NCBI GenBank assembly: GCA_905372445.1
Contig: CAJPPF010000054.1
Coordinates: forward strand, 1-12,670
DNA length: 12,670 nucleotides
Source of the DNA: an uncultured Prevotella sp.
GTDB lineage: Bacteria; Bacteroidota; Bacteroidia; Bacteroidales; Bacteroidaceae
Direction of reading: 5' to 3'
Shown: one piece after another, positions 6,884 through 12,670 of the stretch
Numbering within the stretch: the first letter of the stretch is position 1
How the letters are laid out: each line of letters begins with the position of its first letter
Position numbers and translations under genes: made by a program
The notes under the pieces: generated by a model
Seen by the model: only the letters and a program-made list of their open reading frames with translations
What the model was told of the DNA's origin: nothing
The model's database searches: none

Positions 6884-7501
6884 ATGGGTAAGTTAAAAAT
6901 GAAGAAGAGTGACGTCTGGATTGACATGACTCCTATGTCAGACGTTATGGTGCTCCTTCTGACGTTCTTCATGTTGACATCAACATTCGTGAAGAATGAG
7001 CCAGTAAAGGTGAACCAGCCATCGTCTGTATCGGAGATTAAAGTGCCAGAACAGGACGTGCTAAACATCATTGTCGACAAAGACGGCAAGGTGTTCATGG
7101 GCATGGACAACCAGAACGATCTTATAGCTGTCATTCAAGACATGGACAGCAAGTTCGGTCTCGGTCTCACTGCTCAAGAGATGAAGAAGTTTCAGACAGA
7201 CCCACTATGGGGTATTAGGTTATCATCACTCAAGGGATATCTCAGTCTGCCTACAGAAAAGATGAATGAGGTTATCACTGGCAAAGAAGCCGGTATTCCT
7301 CTTGACTCTATCAACGGAGGCAAGTCAGAGTTTCAGGAGTGGGTGACAGCAGCAACTAATATTAAGGATATGAAGATAGCCATCAAGGCTGATGCTACTA
7401 CTCCTTATGAGAAAATCAAGAAACTAATGTCTGAACTTCAGTCTATGGATGTGAACCGTTACTATCTTATCACCACACTTAAAACTGGTTCGGAGGAGTA
7501 A
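6884..7501 (+). CDS. exbD: ExbD family proton channel subunit, first copy, with long periplasmic insert
   Basis: The ExbD subunit sits inside the ExbB pore. One membrane helix (about 20-36) starts with DMTPMSDVMVLLLTFFML, and D20 corresponds to the essential proton-carrying Asp25 of E. coli ExbD. The protein is 205 residues against about 141 in E. coli; the extra part (roughly 75-160) lies in the periplasmic domain between the first strand region (LNIIVDKDGKVF) and the closing part (MKIAIKAD... YYLITTL). The next gene is a second exbD only three bases away. The two copies are clearly related at the N-terminus but differ elsewhere, so they probably assemble together and are not redundant. This last point is inference. 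Confidence 0.92.
   Translation: MGKLKMKKSDVWIDMTPMSDVMVLLLTFFMLTSTFVKNEPVKVNQPSSVSEIKVPEQDVLNIIVDKDGKVFMGMDNQNDLIAVIQDMDSKFGLGLTAQEMKKFQTDPLWGIRLSSLKGYLSLPTEKMNEVITGKEAGIPLDSINGGKSEFQEWVTAATNIKDMKIAIKADATTPYEKIKKLMSELQSMDVNRYYLITTLKTGSEE
7492..7498 (+). promoter_or_regulatory. Shine-Dalgarno sequence for the second exbD, inside the first
   Basis: GGAGGAG lies six bases before the ATG at 7505 and forms the last sense codons of the upstream exbD. It is the only strong anti-16S match I see before any start in this window; the other genes have A-rich starts. It points to translational coupling that could balance the two ExbDs. Confidence 0.6.
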
Positions 7502-7504
7502 AAT

Positions 7505-8140
7505 ATGGCAAAAAAAGAAACAAGCAAGCAAAAGAAAGCCGATGTACGCGTAGACTTTACGCCTATGGTTGATATGATGATGCTTCTTATTACCTTCTTC
7601 ATGCTCTGTACTTCTCTGGCAAAGCCGCAGACAATGCAGCTCACCATGCCAAGTAATGATAAGAACATCCAGAAGGAAGATAAGTCAGTAACCAAGGCCT
7701 CTTACACCATTACAGTATATGTAACATCTGGTGATAGAATATTCTATGTAGCAGGTCTTCCAAAGTATGATGATCCAACAACCCTTAAAGAGACAACATG
7801 GGGTAAAGATGGTATTCGTAAAGTATTCCAGACTCATGTAACAGAGGACAACACGCAGCCTGTTCTTCAGGTAATGAAGGCAAAGGCAGAGCTCGACCAG
7901 AAGAAGGACGAGATGCCAGACTCAGTCTACAGAAAGGAACTTGCAAAGATCAAGGACGGTGAAATAAACGGCCAGAAGATCCAGACAATGACAATCATCA
8001 TCAAGGCTACTGATAAGGCTAAGTATTTAAATGTAATTGATGCTCTCGACGAGATGCAGATTTGCAGCGTAGGTAAGTACGTTCTCGATCAGATTAACGA
8101 CGACGACCGCAAGCTCCTGAAGGCTAAAGGCGTAGAATAA
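7505..8140 (+). CDS. exbD: ExbD family proton channel subunit, second copy
   Basis: The 211-residue protein begins with a lysine-rich cytoplasmic tail, then RVDFTPMVDMMMLLITFFML (15-34), in which D23 matches the essential aspartate of ExbD. The periplasmic part has an insert relative to E. coli ExbD, including a charged helical stretch (about 120-152) rich in lysine and glutamate. The closing segment (TMTIIIKATDKAKYLNVIDALDEM) fits the ExbD fold. It follows the first exbD after three bases and precedes tonB by 40 bases. Like its partner it should act in the TonB motor at the inner membrane. A TolR role is possible, but the adjacent tonB favours ExbD. Confidence 0.92.
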   Translation: MAKKETSKQKKADVRVDFTPMVDMMMLLITFFMLCTSLAKPQTMQLTMPSNDKNIQKEDKSVTKASYTITVYVTSGDRIFYVAGLPKYDDPTTLKETTWGKDGIRKVFQTHVTEDNTQPVLQVMKAKAELDQKKDEMPDSVYRKELAKIKDGEINGQKIQTMTIIIKATDKAKYLNVIDALDEMQICSVGKYVLDQINDDDRKLLKAKGVE

Positions 8141-8180
8141 TCTTCGGAACAAGTATTAACTTTAAAAGAAAGAGAAAACA

Positions 8181-9020
8181 ATGTCAAAAATTGATTTGAT
8201 ATCTGGACAGTGGACCGACATGGTATTTGCCGACCGCAACCAGGCTTACGGTGCCTATGCTCTGCGTAAGGGTACAGGTAGACGTAATGTAATCTCTATC
8301 ATTGCTGTAATCTTGCTCGCACTGGCTTGTCAGTTGGGTCTTACTCTTAAGAACATCGCTGACGAAGCTGCCGCAAAGAGACATGCAATGGATGAGGTTG
8401 TAGAGCTTTCATCACTCGAGCAGAAGAAAGAGAAGAAAGCAGAAGTACAGCAGAAGAAAATTGAAGTGGAACCTGAAAAGGTTGTCGAGAAAGTAAAGAG
8501 CTCTATCAAATTCACCACACCTGAAATCAAGAAGGATAGTGAAGTAAAGCCTGAGGAGGAACTAAAGTCTCAGGACGAGCTCATGAATACAAAGACAGCC
8601 ATCGGTTCTTTCGATGTAAAGGGTAACGACGACGCTCACGGTGAAGTCCTCAAAGCTAAGGAAGTAATTGCTCAGCCAGAGCCTCCAAAGCACGAAGAGG
8701 AAACAAAGGTGTTCGACGTAGTAGAGCAGATGCCATCATTCCCTGGTGGTAACACAGCACTCATGGAGTTCCTGTCTAAAAACGTTAAGTATCCAGTCGT
8801 AGCGCAGGAGAACGGCGTTCAGGGTCGTGTAGTCGTTTCGTTCGTTGTTGAGCGCGACGGTTCTATCACTGATGTGAAGGTTGTACGCTCTGTCGATCCA
8901 TCACTCGACCGCGAGGCAGCTCGTGTTGTACAGAGCATGCCAAAGTGGATTCCTGGTAAACAGAATGGCTCTACTGTGCGTGTGAAGTACAACGTACCGG
9001 TTGCATTCCGTCTTCAGTAA
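8181..9020 (+). CDS. tonB: TonB energy transducer
   Basis: TonB links the inner-membrane motor to outer-membrane receptors. Residues 15-30 (VFADRNQAYGAYALRK) form the cytoplasmic motif characteristic of Bacteroidetes TonB proteins, followed by one membrane helix (about 36-56). A spacer rich in lysine and glutamate (about 70-175) replaces the proline-rich rod of E. coli TonB. The C-terminal TonB_C domain (about 183-279) includes MPSFPGG, VKYPVVAQENGVQGRV, the VxxDGSITDVKVVRSVDPSLD segment and MPKWIPG, all typical. The 279-residue length is normal for the group. Placement right after exbB-exbD-exbD confirms the assignment. The specific receptors it serves cannot be read from sequence. Confidence 0.94.
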   Translation: MSKIDLISGQWTDMVFADRNQAYGAYALRKGTGRRNVISIIAVILLALACQLGLTLKNIADEAAAKRHAMDEVVELSSLEQKKEKKAEVQQKKIEVEPEKVVEKVKSSIKFTTPEIKKDSEVKPEEELKSQDELMNTKTAIGSFDVKGNDDAHGEVLKAKEVIAQPEPPKHEEETKVFDVVEQMPSFPGGNTALMEFLSKNVKYPVVAQENGVQGRVVVSFVVERDGSITDVKVVRSVDPSLDREAARVVQSMPKWIPGKQNGSTVRVKYNVPVAFRLQ

Positions 9021-9037
9021 AAACTAAAGAACAAGAA

Positions 9038-10006
9038 ATGAATAAACTCACATCTTACATAATATTAGTAGGATTAACACTATCTGCAGGTCTTTGCTCT
9101 TCCTGCTCTCAGCAGAAGAGCAAAGACGGCAGAACAGATACATATTCGTCAGGGGCAATATCTTTCGCCTCTGACGAAAGTTTTAGTCCTGTAATTGAAG
9201 AGGAACGCGAGCTCTTCGAGTTTGTATACCCTGATGCAAAGATTACACCAATCTACACCAGCGAGTCAGAAGCTATCCAGATGCTTCTTGACGGAAAAGT
9301 ACCAATGGCAATAACATCGCGTGATTTCAAAGAGGGCGAACTGGCACACCTGAAAGCAACAAAGCAGTTCCCACGAACAATAAAGTTCGCATACGACGGA
9401 CTTGCTCTTATACAGAACACTCAGAACACTGACTCATGTATCAGTGTAAAAGATATACGACGAATACTTAACGGTGAAGTAACACGCTGGGATCAGATAT
9501 ATCCAGGTTCAAAAAACGGCGAGATAACACTTGTATTCGATAACCCACGCTCATCAACAGTGCATTTTGCAGAGGACTCAATCCTCGGAGGCAAGGCAAT
9601 AACATCTAAGAATGTCAGCGCTGTCAAAAAGGTTGATGAAGTGATAAAGTATGTGGAGACCCACCGTGGCGCAATTGGTATTCTCGGCAGCAACTGGCTT
9701 AACGACAAGCGCGACTCCACAAACATCACATTCAAGAAAGGCATACGTCCTATGGCAGTGACAAAGCTTGACGTGGCAAACGTAGAGAACTCATTCAAGC
9801 CTTATCAATATTATTTCTACAATGACTCATACCCTCTCGTACGTACATTATATATATTACTAAACGACACACACATGGGTCTACCAACCGGATTCTCCAA
9901 CTTTATCATTTCACAGGACAAGGGGCAACTCATCATTCTCAAGGCGGGTCTGCTGCCAGCCTACGGGCGCATAGCTATACGCGACGTCAATGTGACTGCA
10001 GAGTGA
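9038..10006 (+). CDS. PstS-like substrate-binding lipoprotein
   Basis: A 322-residue exported protein of the PstS-like solute-binding superfamily. The N-terminus has a hydrophobic signal segment and a cysteine at C23 (CSSC) as the probable lipidation site; the -3 residue is cysteine rather than the usual leucine or valine, so the lipobox is imperfect. Family features include GAISFASDESFSP (39-51), AITSRDFKEGE (91-101), VKDIRRILNGEVTRWDQI (137-154) and GAIGILGSNW (211-220). The phosphate-contacting segment of E. coli PstS (Arg...SerGlyThr) is FDNPRSSTV (167-175) here, with the glycine replaced by serine and no arginine at the expected spacing. It follows tonB by 17 bases and no pstC, pstA, pstB or phoU is visible. 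Role in uptake, sensing or TonB energisation is unknown. Confidence 0.85.
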   Translation: MNKLTSYIILVGLTLSAGLCSSCSQQKSKDGRTDTYSSGAISFASDESFSPVIEEERELFEFVYPDAKITPIYTSESEAIQMLLDGKVPMAITSRDFKEGELAHLKATKQFPRTIKFAYDGLALIQNTQNTDSCISVKDIRRILNGEVTRWDQIYPGSKNGEITLVFDNPRSSTVHFAEDSILGGKAITSKNVSAVKKVDEVIKYVETHRGAIGILGSNWLNDKRDSTNITFKKGIRPMAVTKLDVANVENSFKPYQYYFYNDSYPLVRTLYILLNDTHMGLPTGFSNFIISQDKGQLIILKAGLLPAYGRIAIRDVNVTAE

Positions 10007-10029
10007 TTATTAAAAAAATAAACGCAATA

Positions 10030-10087
10030 AAACCTTTTCACTCTTAAAGAGTCTGTGCATTACAGACTTGCAAACCGGTTTAAAGGG
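10030..10087 (+). promoter_or_regulatory. structured gap before the TPR gene
   Basis: The 105-base gap holds overlapping hairpins: ACTC(TTAAA)GAGT at 10040-10052; AGTCTGT(GCATT)ACAGACT at 10050-10068, which shares bases with the first so the two are mutually exclusive; and the palindrome AAACCGGTTT at 10072-10081. An outer CCTTT (10033-10037) can pair with AAAGG downstream (10082-10086). No T-run follows, so it is not a terminator, and I see no -7 box. It may set the level of the TPR gene or protect an mRNA end. The function is a guess. Confidence 0.4.
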
Positions 10088-10111
10088 AACATAAATAAAT
10101 AAACAAGAATT

Positions 10112-11533
10112 ATGAAAACTATTAAATATCTCTTTATCGGAGCCATGATGACTATGGTCGTTGCTCCAGTCAACGCACAGGTTGATAACAATGCAGTAAA
10201 TCAAGTAAAGGCTATCTTACAGTCAAATCCTGCTGATGCCGCAAAACAAATCAACAGCATTGCAAAGCCATTCAAGAAAAATGCTGCTACTCTTGCTGCA
10301 ATCGCACGTGAATACTATCGCGTAGAGAAGACCGAAGAGGCAAAAACATGGGCAGAGAAAGCTCTTTCAGCATCAAAGAACAAGTGTGGCGACGCATGGA
10401 TTGTCCTTGGCGACATTGAAGGAAACTACAATGACAACGGCGGTAAGGCTGCTGAGAATTACCAGCAAGCTATCTACATGGATCCCCAGAACCCTGCAGG
10501 CTACCTGAAGTATGCACAGGCAATGAGCTCATCAAGCCTTGCCACTTCTGTCGATGTTCTTGAGCAGCTAGGCAATAACATACCAGGTTACCCTTGGCAA
10601 ATTGAAGCAGCGAAACTTTGCGGAAAGTCAGACCCTGCAAAGGCAATCCACTACTACGACATGGTAGACAGAAGCAAAATGGATGAAGCTGAGTTCATGG
10701 ATTACGCTACAACCTGCTTCCTCAAAAAGGACTATGCAAAGAGTCTTGACATCGTAAAGACCGGTATCGCAAAATATCCCAATTACGCACAGCTCTATAG
10801 ACTTGGTTTGTATGCAACCGTTGCTGAAGAAAACTACAACGAGGCAATTACATATGCAAAGAACCTCTTCGCAAAGGCTGATGCTGACAAACTCATTGAG
10901 AACGACTATCTCTCTGCAGCTGCTGCATACTCCGGAATAAAGGACTATGCCAACGCTAAGGAAATGTACAAAAAAGCAATTGCTATCAACAAAGGTAATA
11001 AGGACAACCTCGCAAACGCCCTACAGGGACTTGCAGATACATACGAGAACGAAAACAACTTTGTTGACGCCATTGAGACATACAAGAAATTTCTTGAGAC
11101 AAAGGAGAACCCTACAGCATCTGACTATGCTGCACTTGGAAGCAAGTATACCTATTACGCATCATCACTGACAGGCGATGGACAGAAGGTTCAGTTCGCT
11201 AATGCAGACAAGACATTTGCCGACCTTGCTACAAAGTTTGCTGATGCTGCAGAATATGCTACCCACCAGCGTGCACGTATCGCAGGTCAGCTTGACCCTG
11301 ATTCAAAGGCAGGTCTTGCAAAGCCTTTCTACGATCAGCTCATCAACATCATCACAACCGATGGTCGTATAGAGGGAGCATCAAAAAGCCGTCTCATCGA
11401 GGCTTACCGCTACAACATGGCATACTCACTCCTTATCCAGAACAACACAGCATCAGCAAAGAACTATGCTGCAAAGATTCTTGAGCAGGACCCTGAGAAC
11501 GAACAGGCAAAGGCTGTGTCAGAACTGAAGTAA
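10112..11533 (+). CDS. exported tetratricopeptide-repeat (TPR) protein
   Basis: The 473-residue protein opens with a clear signal peptide (MKTIKYLFIGAMMTMVV, cleavage likely after VNA at residue 22) and has no lipobox, so it should be a soluble periplasmic protein. Helical TPR-like repeats are seen around 58-88, 95-127, 194-222, 228-256, 265-293, 303-330 and 432-465, marked by alternating YxxA/GxxY patterns and ends such as AIYMDPQNP and ILEQDPENEQ. Such repeats bind partner proteins. It follows the PstS-like gene, and close linkage of exbB, two exbD, tonB, PstS-like and TPR genes is, as I recall, recurrent in Bacteroidales. The partner, perhaps TonB, ExbD or the lipoprotein, is inference. 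Codon use matches the genes upstream. Confidence 0.88.
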   Translation: MKTIKYLFIGAMMTMVVAPVNAQVDNNAVNQVKAILQSNPADAAKQINSIAKPFKKNAATLAAIAREYYRVEKTEEAKTWAEKALSASKNKCGDAWIVLGDIEGNYNDNGGKAAENYQQAIYMDPQNPAGYLKYAQAMSSSSLATSVDVLEQLGNNIPGYPWQIEAAKLCGKSDPAKAIHYYDMVDRSKMDEAEFMDYATTCFLKKDYAKSLDIVKTGIAKYPNYAQLYRLGLYATVAEENYNEAITYAKNLFAKADADKLIENDYLSAAAAYSGIKDYANAKEMYKKAIAINKGNKDNLANALQGLADTYENENNFVDAIETYKKFLETKENPTASDYAALGSKYTYYASSLTGDGQKVQFANADKTFADLATKFADAAEYATHQRARIAGQLDPDSKAGLAKPFYDQLINIITTDGRIEGASKSRLIEAYRYNMAYSLLIQNNTASAKNYAAKILEQDPENEQAKAVSELK

Positions 11534-11538
11534 AAGAT

Positions 11539-12670
11539 ATGTACAGAACATATCAAATACTTCTTATTCTAACTATAATATTGAGTGCTAGGCTGCCTGT
11601 TCAGGCACAGCATATCCTCAAAGGCGTTGTATATGACGAGGTCGGCACGGGGGTCTTCTCCACGACCTTGCATGTTCTTACGGAAGACTCGGCTTTCGTA
11701 AGCGGCGGCATCACGGACGACAACGGCAACTTTGAAATCAAAAATATAAAAGCCGGAAAATATATCTTAGCAGTAAGCAATATCGGCTATGCAGGACAAT
11801 ATATCGCTTTCGAGATGCCCGAGAGCGATTATACCCTGCCGACTATCGTCTTAAAAACCGACGTGGTAGCATTAGGCGAAGTGACAGTGAAAGGAAGTTC
11901 CTTTATCCGCAAAAAAGACTATCTATTGATTATCCCGGACAAGCAACAGATCAAACACGCTTTTTCGGGATATGATTTATTGTATAACCTAATGATCCCA
12001 GGACTCGACGTAAACCACAAAGAGAAAAAAGTAACAGCCACTACAGGCGAGGCGACACTATATATCAATGGCGTAAAAGCGGATTTCCGGGATGTGCAGA
12101 ACCTTCGTCCCAGAGACATCGAAAAAGTGGAATATTACAGCATGCCCACCGGAAAATATACGGGTGATGCAGCCTCCATCAACTATATTACCAAAACATA
12201 CACAACCGGAGGCTATGTGAATATGGAAGCAGAACAAAAGCTCGGTTATTTCGGGGGCAACTACGATGCGGCAGCCAAGTTATCGCACAAACAGACGGAT
12301 TATTCCTTTTACGGAGGATACAGTGCAACAGGATACGGCGGCATAAAAAAAGAAAAAAACGAAACGCTGTTCCTTTCCGATTATACGCTAAATCGTAAAA
12401 GAGAAACCGAATACGCAGATTACAAAAACAACCAGCAATATGTACAATTTCAGGTAAACAATAATCATAAAAGGCGAAATTTACTGGGTAGAATATCCTT
12501 AAACCACAGTGTGACTCCTCACAACGACCGTGACGAACTATTGAATTATACCGGTCACGATATACGGAGCGTAATGTCGTCCGAAAGTAGTAAAAGCAGC
12601 AGCCTGATACCGACAGCATACCTGCGGGGCGATTTCAATCTGTCGGAAAAGCATCTGTTAAAAAGCGAAT
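11539..12670 (+). CDS. TonB-dependent receptor-like outer-membrane protein, N-terminal part
   Basis: From the ATG at 11539 there are 377 open codons plus one base up to the right edge, without a stop. A signal peptide (MYRTYQILLILTIILSA, cleavage probably after VQA at residue 23) is followed by a carboxypeptidase-regulatory-like domain (about 26-105, with GGITDDNGNFEIKNIKAGKY), then a plug-like domain (about 107-220: VTVKGSS, a GLDVN-type segment, LYINGVKADF, RPRDIEKVEYY). Beta-barrel strands with alternating aromatic residues start near 225. Full members of this family are often about 700-900 residues. No SusD gene is in view. It begins only five bases after the TPR stop, so it is probably co-transcribed and may be powered by the TonB motor upstream. 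The substrate cannot be read. Confidence 0.85.
   Translation, partial: MYRTYQILLILTIILSARLPVQAQHILKGVVYDEVGTGVFSTTLHVLTEDSAFVSGGITDDNGNFEIKNIKAGKYILAVSNIGYAGQYIAFEMPESDYTLPTIVLKTDVVALGEVTVKGSSFIRKKDYLLIIPDKQQIKHAFSGYDLLYNLMIPGLDVNHKEKKVTATTGEATLYINGVKADFRDVQNLRPRDIEKVEYYSMPTGKYTGDAASINYITKTYTTGGYVNMEAEQKLGYFGGNYDAAAKLSHKQTDYSFYGGYSATGYGGIKKEKNETLFLSDYTLNRKRETEYADYKNNQQYVQFQVNNNHKRRNLLGRISLNHSVTPHNDRDELLNYTGHDIRSVMSSESSKSSSLIPTAYLRGDFNLSEKHLLKSE

Noticed and set aside
9038..10006. Classical phosphate uptake (pst) operon
   Set aside because: No permease, ATPase or phoU gene flanks the PstS-like gene; its neighbours are tonB and a TPR protein.
12188..12619. Open frame of 143 codons on the minus strand at the right end
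   Set aside because: It lies antisense to the receptor gene, which has a signal peptide and two recognisable domains in an unbroken frame.

Overview
The window looks like a chromosomal piece of a Bacteroidales bacterium, most likely Prevotella or a close relative. The evidence is Bacteroidetes-type promoters (a TAnnTTTG -7 box, twice with a TTG 20 bases upstream), almost no Shine-Dalgarno sequences, a long LptF/LptG-type permease, a TonB with the Bacteroidetes N-terminal motif, and paired ExbD genes. The genus is an inference from overall resemblance.

Layout, left to right. Positions 1-1118 (minus) hold the N-terminal 372 codons of an exported GH125 alpha-mannosidase that runs off the left edge; its promoter is at 1172-1202. 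Positions 1203-2294 have no credible gene but carry five copies of a palindrome-bearing REP-like repeat in both orientations, plus short inverted repeats. A Met-anticodon (CAU) tRNA with its own promoter and terminator lies at 2340-2413 (minus). Then, all on the plus strand: an LptF/LptG-family permease (2578-4503) whose promoter sits so close to its GTG start that the mRNA may be leaderless; a PLP-dependent aspartate-type aminotransferase with its own promoter (4648-5841); and, behind a further promoter at 5942, a tight cluster exbB - exbD - exbD - tonB - PstS-like lipoprotein - TPR protein (6034-11533). Five bases after the TPR gene a TonB-dependent receptor-like outer-membrane protein begins and runs off the right edge (11539-12670).

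How the genes fit together. ExbB and the two ExbDs should form the inner-membrane proton-driven motor, and TonB should carry its energy to outer-membrane receptors. The receptor-like gene at the right edge is a candidate client. The least explained part is the PstS-like lipoprotein and the TPR protein placed within the energiser operon. No PstC, PstA or PstB gene is visible, and the usual PstS phosphate-binding segment looks altered, so a role in the TonB system or in ligand sensing is more plausible than classical phosphate uptake. The permease, aminotransferase and tRNA are ordinary housekeeping genes. The GH125 enzyme suggests breakdown of alpha-mannosides such as N-glycans or mannan, perhaps with further genes beyond the left edge.
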